NCBI GenBank assembly: GCA_012838275.1
Contig: DUPO01000003.1
Span: 1 to 42,876, forward strand
Length of the DNA: 42,876 nt
Source of the DNA: Spirochaetales bacterium
GTDB lineage: Bacteria; Spirochaetota; Spirochaetia; Sphaerochaetales; Sphaerochaetaceae
Direction of reading: 5' to 3'
Position numbers and translations under genes: made by a program. Of this stretch, positions 31,648 to 39,754 are shown one piece after another (position 1 is the stretch's first letter; each line of letters opens with the position of its first letter). Below the pieces are notes generated by a model that was not told where the DNA came from, did not search any database, and was given only the letters and a program-made list of their open reading frames with translations.

Positions 31648-32874
31648 ATGCAAACAATTACAATTAAAGATGGAAAGGAAAAACAACTCTTACGTCACCA
31701 CCCATGGGTTTTCTCCGGTGCGATAGACTCGATTGCCAATAAGGATGAAGTGGGGATTGCAAAGAGTGTAACACATGATGGCTCCTTCATTGCCTGGGGC
31801 TGGTACGATCCCAAAAGTCATATTCCCCTCAGGCTTCTCAGCTGGAAGGAAGATGAAGAGGTCAATGACAAGTGGTGGGCAAGGACCATCACAGCAAGCG
31901 TGCTCAGGCGAAGCTTTTTTTTCAGGGACAAAAGCACCCCAACAACCGCCTTCCGCATAATTTTCGGTGAGGCGGACATGCTTCCCGGTCTTGTAGCTGA
32001 TGTGTATGGAACGCTTATCCGCATCGATATCAGTGCAAGGGTAGCTTGGGACCATAAGGACCTTATCGTCTCCACGCTTGAGAGACTTTTACAACCTGCA
32101 ATGATCATCGTCAACACAGACCCGGCCTTTTGTGCGGTCGAAGGACTCAGCGAAACAGTGCTTTTCTATCAGAATGGCGGATATTTCACCCCGAGCAAGC
32201 GACTGCCGCCCATTAGATTCCGTGAAGACGGCCTCTTGTATGAGGTAGTCCCGGGCAAAGGGAAAACGGGTAAGTTCTACTGTGGGCAAAGGGATAACCG
32301 TACGGCCATCGAGCCCTACTGCAAGGATGCCGTCGTCCTGGACGGATGCTCCCATACCGGAGCCTTTACCCTGCATGCCCTGCGTAGCGGTGCAGCATGG
32401 GTAGACCTCATCGACAGCAGTTCCACCTCCCTTAAGCAGAGTCTGGCCCATGTCCACATCAACCAGGATGCAGACATCATCCCCAAGGGGAGCAGAGAGA
32501 GGGTAAACATCATCAAGGCGGATATTTTCAGGCAGATGAGGATCATTGAGAAGAACAAGTATGATGTCATCATTCTCGACCCCCCTAAACTTGCCCAGAA
32601 AAAATCCCAGGCAGACAAGGCGGCCCAGGATTGCAAGGACTTGAACAGACTCGCCATGGAGAAGATAAAGAATGAAGGCATCATTGCCACATTCTCCAAT
32701 TCAGAGGCGATATCCAGTGAGATGCTACGGACAATCCTAGCTTGGAGCGCCGAGGATGCAGGGGTAGAGATCCAGATACTTAAAACCTTGCTGCAGGCAG
32801 AGGACCACCCTATTCGCTTGTCTTTCCCCGAATCGGAATACCTCAACGGCTACCTCATCAGGGTGATACGCTAG
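31648..32874 (+). CDS. RlmI-like class I SAM-dependent RNA methyltransferase
   Basis: A 408-residue protein of the RlmI/YccW family, whose studied member makes m5C1962 in 23S rRNA. It has an N-terminal PUA domain (HPWVFSGAIDSI), a central domain with GKTGKFYCGQRDNR, the SAM site VLDGCSHTGAFTLHAL and motif IV ILDPPKLAQKK. Where the family has Cys in the FSCS motif near the C-terminus, this protein has TFSNSEAIS, so Asn replaces Cys; the same region is otherwise well conserved (AEDHPIRLSFPESEYL). It may therefore have lost or changed its activity. No Shine-Dalgarno is present and the start codon is at the expected transcription start. Confidence 0.88.
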   Translation: MQTITIKDGKEKQLLRHHPWVFSGAIDSIANKDEVGIAKSVTHDGSFIAWGWYDPKSHIPLRLLSWKEDEEVNDKWWARTITASVLRRSFFFRDKSTPTTAFRIIFGEADMLPGLVADVYGTLIRIDISARVAWDHKDLIVSTLERLLQPAMIIVNTDPAFCAVEGLSETVLFYQNGGYFTPSKRLPPIRFREDGLLYEVVPGKGKTGKFYCGQRDNRTAIEPYCKDAVVLDGCSHTGAFTLHALRSGAAWVDLIDSSSTSLKQSLAHVHINQDADIIPKGSRERVNIIKADIFRQMRIIEKNKYDVIILDPPKLAQKKSQADKAAQDCKDLNRLAMEKIKNEGIIATFSNSEAISSEMLRTILAWSAEDAGVEIQILKTLLQAEDHPIRLSFPESEYLNGYLIRVIR

Positions 32875-33512
32875 CTCGCCTGAGGAGTCGGGCTGTCGTC
32901 AGGATTGGTGTTTCCACCCTTCTCGACCATAGCTGCCAAAAAGCTTAGCTGCTCCATCTGCTCAAGGATGGCATCGGGGAGCAAGGCAACCTTGGCCGCA
33001 CTGCTGTCCAGAGCACGCAGTGCATACGAATAGTCTTGCATCACGACAACTTCAGGACCAAAAGTGAGGTGCAGGGGCATGGTCTCTTCCCTGTTGTAAC
33101 GACAACGGCGGAAGACGCCATTACCCTCCTTGTCCCCGCTAGCACACGCACCGAAGAGGCGGCAGATCAGAGGCCTGACAGGATAGACGCTACAGTGAAA
33201 GGGAGATTCAGCACTATAGAGAGGACAAGGCCCTGAGGTGTTCTTGCGGGCATCGGCCATCGAATCGACCAGATGAGCGTCCTTCTTGAGAAGGAGCAGG
33301 TATGCTGCGACGAGCCTCGCTTCCAAGGCGGTGATGTCCGGCATGAAATGTTCGCAGCACGAGCCACATCCGTTTCCACAAGCGATGGCATATTCTGTGC
33401 AGAACAGGGTTGTCTCTCGCTCAATCTGTTCATACAGTCCGGCAAGCAAGGCCATGCCTTCCCCTGCATACGTTCCACTGAAAGCTGTACATATCTCTTC
33501 GATCCCACCCAT
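32871..33512 (-). CDS. YkgJ family cysteine-cluster protein
   Basis: A 213-residue cytoplasmic protein with the Cys pattern of the YkgJ/Fli-B-like zinc- or iron-chelating family: CGNGCGSCCEHF, then CPLY, then HCSVYPVRPLICRLFG, later RRCRY. The function of the family is poorly known. ATG at 33512 follows GGGAG by 7 bases. It lies 48 bases after corA and is probably co-transcribed. Its stop and the RlmI-like stop are the two strands of one CTAG. Confidence 0.85.
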   Translation of the reverse strand: MGGIEEICTAFSGTYAGEGMALLAGLYEQIERETTLFCTEYAIACGNGCGSCCEHFMPDITALEARLVAAYLLLLKKDAHLVDSMADARKNTSGPCPLYSAESPFHCSVYPVRPLICRLFGACASGDKEGNGVFRRCRYNREETMPLHLTFGPEVVVMQDYSYALRALDSSAAKVALLPDAILEQMEQLSFLAAMVEKGGNTNPDDSPTPQAS

Positions 33513-33560
33513 CTTTTTCTCCCGACAGGGAGAGATATTACCACCGGAAAAACAGGTTAA

Positions 33561-34586
33561 TCAATCATGTAAGGATATTTTTTTTCGTTTTTTATTCTTG
33601 GGTTTCTTCTCTTTTATCCGTTTGGCCTGTACCGAACGCTGTACGAGGCGCTGATTGCGCCGGTCAGAGAGCATCCAGCCACCGAAGAATGCGCTTAGAC
33701 AACAGAGTGTCAGAGCCCCGATCCATGCATATGGTTGGTGCATATAGGGCAGTTCGATATTCATACCGTAGAAACTGACAATAAGGGTAGGAAACATCAG
33801 GGCTATGGAGATGATGGTGAGCCTTTTCATGATGACGTTCATATTGTTGCCGATTACAGAGGCAAAGGCATCCATCGTACCGGTAAGGATAGTGGTGTAG
33901 ATGTTGGCCATCTCGATGGCCTGCTTGTTGTCGGTGATGGTATCTTCCAGAAAGTCCCTCTCCTCTTCAGAAGAGAACTTGAAATAGGAAATTTTCAGCA
34001 GCTTCTCCATCAAAGCCTCGTTGGTACTCAGGCTTGTGGAAAAATATACCAAGGACTTCTGGATCTGCAACAACTGGATCAGCTCATAGTTCATGATGCT
34101 TTTCTGCAACTGCTCCTCCACCTGCGACTTCTGCCTGTTGATATACTTAAGCAGGCGGATGTAGACCATGGTTGCACGTCCCAGGATGCTGATGACAAAT
34201 CCTTCCTTGGTCTGTACGGGGTACTGACGGAACCGGTTCTTGGAAAAATCCTCAAGCACGATGCTGTCACCCTGGCAGATGGTGATGACCGTATCCTTGT
34301 ACAGTACGATGCCCAAAGGGACTGCGTACTGGTTGATACCCTTGCTTTCGTCAGCGAGAGCCGGCAAACGTACGATGAGAGCGACAAAGTCGTCCTCGCG
34401 TTCAATGCGGGCCTGTTCATCCTGGTCCATGATGTCTGCAAGCAGTTCGCTGGAGATGTTGTACTGCTCTTCCAGCAGGGTTATATCGTCCCGGTTGATA
34501 TTACGGGCATCCACCCAGGTGTAGGATGCCTCTACTGGTGTGTCACCTGGATTGGTGCTCACTACATTGTTTCTTATGGTAATCAT
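33561..34586 (-). CDS. corA: CorA-type divalent cation (Mg2+) transporter
   Basis: CorA is a homopentameric channel that lets Mg2+ (also Co2+, Ni2+) into the cell. The 341-residue protein has the large cytoplasmic N-domain, the long stalk helix and two C-terminal membrane helices. The first helix ends in the signature YGMN. The loop then has IELPYMHQ where Escherichia coli CorA has the MPEL type acidic loop. The end is a strongly basic tail (KRIKEKKPKNKKRKK). GGAGA precedes ATG at 34586. Upstream lies a short ORF with a strong ribosome binding site, which may be a leader peptide. Confidence 0.93.
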   Translation of the reverse strand: MITIRNNVVSTNPGDTPVEASYTWVDARNINRDDITLLEEQYNISSELLADIMDQDEQARIEREDDFVALIVRLPALADESKGINQYAVPLGIVLYKDTVITICQGDSIVLEDFSKNRFRQYPVQTKEGFVISILGRATMVYIRLLKYINRQKSQVEEQLQKSIMNYELIQLLQIQKSLVYFSTSLSTNEALMEKLLKISYFKFSSEEERDFLEDTITDNKQAIEMANIYTTILTGTMDAFASVIGNNMNVIMKRLTIISIALMFPTLIVSFYGMNIELPYMHQPYAWIGALTLCCLSAFFGGWMLSDRRNQRLVQRSVQAKRIKEKKPKNKKRKKISLHD

Positions 34587-34652
34587 ATGTTCTCCGTGGA
34601 TTGGTTGGTAAGGCGTACCTCAGTAATCCATAGGAACAAACCCAAAACAGGT

Positions 34653-34733
34653 TCAGAACACAGGAAAAGAGGACGCCCAGGATAAATGACTGGGCAGGGG
34701 TGTTATACTGCCACCTTCGTCTGAAACAGACAT
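34653..34733 (-). CDS. Short ORF before corA, possible leader peptide
   Basis: ATG at 34733 follows an unusually strong AGGAGGAGGA by 5 bases and opens a 26-codon frame (MSVSDEGGSITPLPSHLSW...) ending in TGA at 34653, 66 bases before corA. The ribosome binding site is better than that of corA. In Salmonella a short ORF (corL) in the corA leader controls corA; a similar role is inferred only. In a neighbouring frame the same DNA encodes a hydrophobic stretch (FILGVLFSCVLNLFWVCSYGL), so a frameshifted small membrane protein is another reading. Confidence 0.4.
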   Translation of the reverse strand: MSVSDEGGSITPLPSHLSWASSFPVF

Positions 34734-34759
34734 GGGATCCTCCTCCTCTTACAGAATAC

Positions 34760-34775
34760 TTTCCAATACTGGAAA
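34760..34775. promoter_or_regulatory. Palindrome upstream of the corA leader ORF
   Basis: TTTCCA (34760-34765) and TGGAAA (34770-34775) form a perfect 6-bp inverted repeat with ATAC between. It lies about 16 bases before the leader ribosome binding site on the minus strand, beside a TATTCT that could be the -10. It may be an operator or a small hairpin. Confidence 0.4.
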
Positions 34776-34898
34776 TACCAGTCCATCCTACCATACCTGT
34801 TAAAAAATAATAAAGGGGGATACGGCAAAACAGACCGTTTATTTTAACCCTTCCCTAACAGGAATAAAAAAAATATACTCATAATCAGGAGGAAACAG

Positions 34899-35450
34899 AT
34901 GTTCAACAGAGATGAAGCACTGCAATTGCTGAAGAAATACAATACCAACGAGGCTTTGATACTGCACGCCTACTGTGTCGAAGAGACCATGAGGAAATTT
35001 GCAAACCACTTTGGAGAAGATGAGACTTACTGGTCTCTGGTAGGTCTGCTGCATGATGTCGATTATGGCAGCTTTCCAGAGGAACACTGCGCGAAGGCCC
35101 CTTCTCTCTTGAAGGAAATTGGTGCAGACCAGGCATTCATCAATTCGGTGTGCAGCCATGGCTGGGGCATCTGCAGCGACATAGAACCCACCCATAGGAT
35201 GGAAAAGGTCCTCTTCACGATAGATGAACTCACCGGACTCATTTACGCCACGGCGCTGATGAGACCTGAAAGGATGCAAGGGATGAGCGTGAAATCGGTC
35301 AAGAAGAAATGGGCATCAAAAGGTTTTGCCGCCGGCGTGAACCGGGACATCATCACCCGGGGAGCGTCCATGCTGGATATGGAGATCAACACCATCATCC
35401 AGATGACTGTGGATGCCATGCGGGAATCACAGGAAAAGATTGGCCTTTAG
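34899..35450 (+). CDS. HD-domain (HDIG-type) hydrolase
   Basis: A 183-residue cytoplasmic protein of the HD phosphohydrolase superfamily. Metal-site landmarks are ALILHAYCVEETM, LLHDVDYG (the HD pair), and a downstream SHGWGICSD and FTIDELTGLI. Short HDIG-related proteins of this length are widespread and mostly uncharacterised; nucleotide or phosphate ester hydrolysis is likely. CAGGAGG lies 6 bases before ATG. Its stop shares TTAG with the convergent 494-residue gene. Confidence 0.88.
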   Translation: MFNRDEALQLLKKYNTNEALILHAYCVEETMRKFANHFGEDETYWSLVGLLHDVDYGSFPEEHCAKAPSLLKEIGADQAFINSVCSHGWGICSDIEPTHRMEKVLFTIDELTGLIYATALMRPERMQGMSVKSVKKKWASKGFAAGVNRDIITRGASMLDMEINTIIQMTVDAMRESQEKIGL

Positions 35451-36931
35451 GCATCGTTCATCTGTTCGATCCTGACGATTCCCGCCTTGTTCAGGACTAT
35501 GGTATAGTGGCTGTAGATATCAAGGGACTCCTTGGCTGACAACTCACGGATGACCAGATGCAGATGATAGACCCGCTCGCTGTTGAGCTGGTCGAGTTCG
35601 TCGGCATTAGGATCCATCCTAAAGACAATATCCTTAGGATCATCCATCTCCTTGAGAAAGTCATCGAGACGTATGCGGGTCACCAGGGTAAAGTTGTTTT
35701 CCCTGGGAAACTTTTCCCGTTCTATCTTATGGTTGGTCAGGGGATGCATAACCAGGTTGCGCACATAGTGCAGGACATTCTCCTCAGGCAGCATATCCTT
35801 GAAGGGGTTTGTCTTGTCCATGCGGATTTCCTTGATTTTGGCCGGGAGATCCTTTGCCTGTTCATAATGGAGCCTTATCCGGCTTGAGCAGATTTTTGAG
35901 TTGCTTTTGGGCGAGAGGAACGAAGATATCTCATCAGCCATCATTTTCGGCAGGACCGCGTTGAAAAATGTGCGGAGCCACTCCTTAATCCTATCCTTAA
36001 ACACATATGCAATAATGACGATCAGTACCCATTGGGTGCTGTTCTTAAGATATGTCTTCTCCGCAAAGATGGATGCGAAGGTCGCAAAGGCCATAGCAAC
36101 GGCTGCAGCTGTACCTGCAAGTATCTGTGAGACCCTCATCGGCCAACGGGATACCTGAGGAACCAGATAGAGGGCGGACTGGGTCCACTTCTTGAGTGCA
36201 GCTTTCCTGTATTGGATAAGCTCGGGATTATCACCTCCGCTCACATAGTTCTGGTGATTGCGGTATTCTGCCTCATCACGGGAAAAGGAGAGCAAGAGGG
36301 CCAGAATGTCATGAAGCTCCTCACCCAGATGGGAACACGCCATATACAGGTCGATGGCCTGCTTCTCATTGAGCAGGCTCACCGCCTCATCAGCCCAAAG
36401 ATAGGCAACGAGCAGGCGGTCTTCCTCTGCAAGTTTCCCCCGCATCGCCTCCAGCATGCCGCGTATCGTATCCTGGATGACCAGGGTGTTCCTGTACCAA
36501 TCCTCTAGAGTTGAATTAAGGTCTGTCTTCATACCCAGCCTGGCCATATCCTTGCAATCCTGCAACGCTGCCTTATTCTCATGCCTTACTGCGTTGGCAA
36601 CAGTCTGAAGCTCATGGATGACCGTGCGCTCCGACACTGAAGCTATGTCCTTATGCAGACTCTCCGTATACCTTTTGAGCAAGGTCAGGGGACTGATCAG
36701 ATTGTCCTCGTCAAGCAACTCCTCCAGTGTGAGCTCAGGGGAGGAGTACCTTCCATGGCTCTGGAATTTATGCAACATCCTCTCTTCGGAGTAGGTGCTC
36801 TTGTTCACATAAAGTTGGGGAGGGGAAAAGAGGTAATAATGAATTTCGCGTTCGTACTTATGCGTTTCTGGTATAGGAAGGACCAGTTTGGTCTCCAGAT
36901 GTCTGCTGGAGTGTTTTCGTAAATCTATCAA
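35447..36931 (-). CDS. Membrane protein of unknown function downstream of the pyr operon
   Basis: A 494-residue protein with a predicted soluble helical N-terminal region of about 260 residues, two membrane segments (ILAGTAAAVAMAFATFASIFA and STQWVLIVIIAYVF) and a C-terminal cytoplasmic domain of about 190 residues (IRLHYEQAKDLPAKIKEIRMDKTNPFKDMLP). I do not recognise the family, and no enzyme motif is visible. It starts at TTG 36931 behind GGAGG with no nearby ATG. It lies 58 bases after pyrC on the same strand and may be the last gene of the operon. Confidence 0.8.
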   Translation of the reverse strand: MIDLRKHSSRHLETKLVLPIPETHKYEREIHYYLFSPPQLYVNKSTYSEERMLHKFQSHGRYSSPELTLEELLDEDNLISPLTLLKRYTESLHKDIASVSERTVIHELQTVANAVRHENKAALQDCKDMARLGMKTDLNSTLEDWYRNTLVIQDTIRGMLEAMRGKLAEEDRLLVAYLWADEAVSLLNEKQAIDLYMACSHLGEELHDILALLLSFSRDEAEYRNHQNYVSGGDNPELIQYRKAALKKWTQSALYLVPQVSRWPMRVSQILAGTAAAVAMAFATFASIFAEKTYLKNSTQWVLIVIIAYVFKDRIKEWLRTFFNAVLPKMMADEISSFLSPKSNSKICSSRIRLHYEQAKDLPAKIKEIRMDKTNPFKDMLPEENVLHYVRNLVMHPLTNHKIEREKFPRENNFTLVTRIRLDDFLKEMDDPKDIVFRMDPNADELDQLNSERVYHLHLVIRELSAKESLDIYSHYTIVLNKAGIVRIEQMNDA

Positions 36932-36989
36932 GGTGCCTCGCCTCCGGGTTGCAGTAGTATAGCATGCCTCGCAAAAACCTCAATAGAGA

Positions 36990-38030
36990 TCAACGGAGGA
37001 TTGAAAAAGAGTCGAACGGATATGCTTTTGCCGAAAATAAAGAACTCTGATCTAAACCGTCGAAGGGGGGTATGAACACCTCTCTCTCTTCAAGTCCAAA
37101 CACCTGTTGGACCCGCTCTCCCAAGAGCGAGCGCATAAGAGGGAGAGGACACCCTACCTCATAAAGCCTCTTTACCAGAAGAAGCAAGCCGCTGAAACCG
37201 GGGATCCCACTGGCCCCACCCTCCTTGTCTGCGAGTGTATGCGGGGCATGGTCGGTCTCGATCCAATCGATCCTACCTGCAAGCAGGGCGCTGAAAAGCG
37301 CCTCACGCTCGGCTTCGCTACGCAAGGGGGGATTCATCTTAGCATACAAGAAATGGTCAGAAGCATTCTCACTGTTGAGCAGGAGGTGGTGAGGAGTTGC
37401 AGCACAGCTGATACGGCGCCCCTTTTTTCTCGCCTCTTCCACCAGAATCAGGGAGGAGACAGAACTGAGGTGGCAGATATGCAGATGTCCCTTAAATCCC
37501 GCTTCCTCACTATATTTGATCTGGTCGGCTACCGATGCGGCCTCCGCCTCCACAGGTCTGGCAAGGGAGTGCGACGAATAATCAGAAGCATCCTCAAGTT
37601 CGGGGAGAAGCAGGCTCTCCTTCTCACAATGAAGGGCGATCACCCCCTCGTAGCCCAAGGCTGCAAGGGTGCGGTACACCTCCCTCTGAGTCTCTCCCTC
37701 GATTAGACCCATCTGGCCGGTGGAGTGGCCGGCAAACATCTTCAGCCCGATGACCTCGCGGGAGTACTCCCGGCTCAAGGCGACCATCTGCTCTATCTGC
37801 TTCGCCTCGCTGGTCACTCCAGCATAGAGGTGATAGCGCACAGGAAGGCCACATCGCTTGGCATCGGAGATTCGCTTCTCGATGCTTGCGCGGTCTGTGA
37901 GTGGAGGCGAGGTGTTCGGCATGTCGAAAAGCTCATCCACCCCACTATGCAGGGCTACGGACATCCCGTGCAGGAGCGTCTCCTTCTCCGACTGTCCCCA
38001 ATCCCTGAGGTGTACGTGTGCATCAATCAT
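36990..38030 (-). CDS. pyrC: Dihydroorotase
   Basis: PyrC closes N-carbamoyl-aspartate to dihydroorotate. The 346-residue protein of the amidohydrolase superfamily has the metal motif DAHVHLRD at residues 3-10, a Lys in IGLKMFAGHSTG that may be carbamylated, HCEKES and HICHLSS for the later metal His, and the catalytic Asp in ETDHAPHT. It begins right at the metal motif, so it lacks the N-terminal beta-sandwich of class I enzymes; the length is like class II. The start overlaps the pyrDK stop as ATGA. Confidence 0.95.
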   Translation of the reverse strand: MIDAHVHLRDWGQSEKETLLHGMSVALHSGVDELFDMPNTSPPLTDRASIEKRISDAKRCGLPVRYHLYAGVTSEAKQIEQMVALSREYSREVIGLKMFAGHSTGQMGLIEGETQREVYRTLAALGYEGVIALHCEKESLLLPELEDASDYSSHSLARPVEAEAASVADQIKYSEEAGFKGHLHICHLSSVSSLILVEEARKKGRRISCAATPHHLLLNSENASDHFLYAKMNPPLRSEAEREALFSALLAGRIDWIETDHAPHTLADKEGGASGIPGFSGLLLLVKRLYEVGCPLPLMRSLLGERVQQVFGLEEREVFIPPFDGLDQSSLFSAKAYPFDSFSILR

Positions 38031-39754
38031 AAGCCCACCATTTCAGGTGCGTTAAGGGCGAGATAGTCATACCGCATGAAAGTCCCCCACCTGCAAGTCA
38101 GCCTGTCCCCACAAGCACACTCACCGCACATGCCAATGCCGCAGAGTGTCAGCTTCTCCATGGAAAGATAGAGGCGATCTTCACGAATGCCCCGTGCTAT
38201 AAGCTTCCTGGCGGCTATCTCCATGAATTTTTCCGGACCTACCAGATAGCACCCCTGGTTGGGGTCCAGACTCAAGGTATCCAGCAGGTCGAGCACCCTG
38301 CCCGGCTTTCCATCATCTGCAACACAGCTGAAAGACCCGAAGGAGCTGAGACGATCCTCAAGCAGAGCCTTGCCGGTATAGGTCTCACTGGTCCCGATCA
38401 GAATGGTCATCTCCGTCTTCTGGCTTTTCAGTTGCTCAGCCAGCGAGGGCAGCACAGCCACCCCGGTTCCCCCTGCGACCAACAAAGCCTTGCGGGTCCT
38501 TGTATTCTCCAAAGGTGCCCCATACAAGCCACGGACATAGAGCTTTGATCCGCTCTCAAGGCGACAGAGTTCTGCAGAGAGTGCTCCCCTATTCTTTACA
38601 ATAAAAGTGAGAGGGTCATTATGCGCCACGCTGAAGGGTTTCTCCCCTAGGCCAGGCATCCAAAGAAAAGCATACTCGCCCGCCTTGCAGGGAAGGGCCC
38701 CGTCAAGAGATATGATGACCGTATCCTTGGCATACTGTTCGACTTTGGTGACAGTGTGTTCGGAGTATGCCATCTGCCTCTCAGCGATGATAAAGGAAGA
38801 GCTATCCTTTTCGGATTCAAGTGTTTTTTCTTGCAACAGGGTCTCAGCCTCAGTTTTGACGCTCGCTACGTAGGCTCCCCAGTGGCGCTGGTCCACCATA
38901 CCGAATGCCGAGCCGATACCTACAGCATCCGCTCCGGCCCTGATCATCGCAGCAGCCTCCGCACCTGTAGTCACGCCCCCCATACCTATGAGAGGGATTG
39001 TTGGCCCAACAGCCTTCCTCACCTCGGATACGGAGCGCAAGGCATCCTCATGCACCCATTTACCGCTGCATCCACCCTTGCCGGAGAGCTTGTTTTGCAA
39101 GATCGGTTGCTGAGCAACCGGATCGATATGTTGGATCGGTCCGACAGTGTTGATGGCCACCAGGCCATCAGCACCTGCTTCGACCACCGCCTTGGCTATC
39201 GCGCCGATATCATCAGTGTTTGGAGTGAGCTTTACAAACAAGGGTGCATCACACCCCTTGGTGGCGTCCTTGATCGAGCGGACATACTCGCTGGCTATTG
39301 CCATGTCACACCCTATCGAGGAGCCGTATCCTACAGAGGCATGAGGGCAGGAGAAGTTGAGTTCCACCAGGTCTGCCACCTTGTCGAAGGCTTTAACAAG
39401 GACGATGAAGTCCTCGATGGAGTTAGCCGAAAGGGAGACGTTGATCAGTGCACGAAAATCATGTTCTTTCCTGAGGAGCTCAAGTTCAGCGAGCGCTACC
39501 TTGAGTCCGGGGTTCCGCAGGCCAACTGAATTCCCAAAGTTACCCGCACTTGTCTCACAGATAATGGGCTCACGGTTGCCTGGATTAACCTCAACCTGAA
39601 AGCTCTTGGTGGTAATGATTCCAAGGGATGGCACATCCACATCAAAATACCTGATGAGCGCTGGCTTGGTCGAGGCAACTCCGCTTACCGTAGTCAGAAC
39701 CACCTCTTCCTGGCTTCTCAGATGGCGCCCTTGCAGAAGCTGGATTACATTCAT
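38027..39754 (-). CDS. pyrD: Fused dihydroorotate dehydrogenase PyrD-PyrK
   Basis: One 575-residue chain joins the two subunits of class 1B dihydroorotate dehydrogenase. Residues about 1-310 are the FMN barrel: LNFSCPHASVGYG with the catalytic Cys, FVKLTPNTDD, and IGMGGVTTGAEAAAMIRAGADAVGIG. Residues about 335-575 are the PyrK reductase: FAD site KPFSVA, NAD site LLVAGGTGVAVLPSL, and a [2Fe-2S] site CGIGMCGEC with a further Cys in DRLTC. Electrons would pass from dihydroorotate through FMN, the cluster and FAD to NAD. Both ends overlap neighbours as ATGA (pyrF, pyrC). The N-terminus (LTTVSGVASTK) is diverged from the usual NPVMPASG. Confidence 0.93.
   Translation of the reverse strand: MNVIQLLQGRHLRSQEEVVLTTVSGVASTKPALIRYFDVDVPSLGIITTKSFQVEVNPGNREPIICETSAGNFGNSVGLRNPGLKVALAELELLRKEHDFRALINVSLSANSIEDFIVLVKAFDKVADLVELNFSCPHASVGYGSSIGCDMAIASEYVRSIKDATKGCDAPLFVKLTPNTDDIGAIAKAVVEAGADGLVAINTVGPIQHIDPVAQQPILQNKLSGKGGCSGKWVHEDALRSVSEVRKAVGPTIPLIGMGGVTTGAEAAAMIRAGADAVGIGSAFGMVDQRHWGAYVASVKTEAETLLQEKTLESEKDSSSFIIAERQMAYSEHTVTKVEQYAKDTVIISLDGALPCKAGEYAFLWMPGLGEKPFSVAHNDPLTFIVKNRGALSAELCRLESGSKLYVRGLYGAPLENTRTRKALLVAGGTGVAVLPSLAEQLKSQKTEMTILIGTSETYTGKALLEDRLSSFGSFSCVADDGKPGRVLDLLDTLSLDPNQGCYLVGPEKFMEIAARKLIARGIREDRLYLSMEKLTLCGIGMCGECACGDRLTCRWGTFMRYDYLALNAPEMVGL

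Larger units (their letters stand above)
34587..34898. other. 312-base divergent region between corA and the HD hydrolase gene
   Basis: It holds a short ORF with a strong ribosome binding site (34653-34733, minus), a palindrome (34760-34775) and a long inverted repeat CCTGTTA (34796-34802) / TAACAGG (34856-34862) enclosing smaller AGGG/CCCT and CGG/CCG pairs. TATACT at 34874-34879 is a possible -10 for the HD gene. No M-box or other known riboswitch was recognised. Confidence 0.6.

Noticed and set aside
34543-34794. 82-residue frame with one hydrophobic stretch overlapping the corA start
   Set aside because: No start codon with a ribosome binding site in that frame; the strong ribosome binding site points to the ATG at 34733 in another frame. 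Kept only as an alternative in the leader-ORF entry.
34587-34898. Mg2+ riboswitch (M-box or mgtA type) before corA
   Set aside because: The conserved M-box pieces are not seen and the region is too short for one upstream of the leader ORF.
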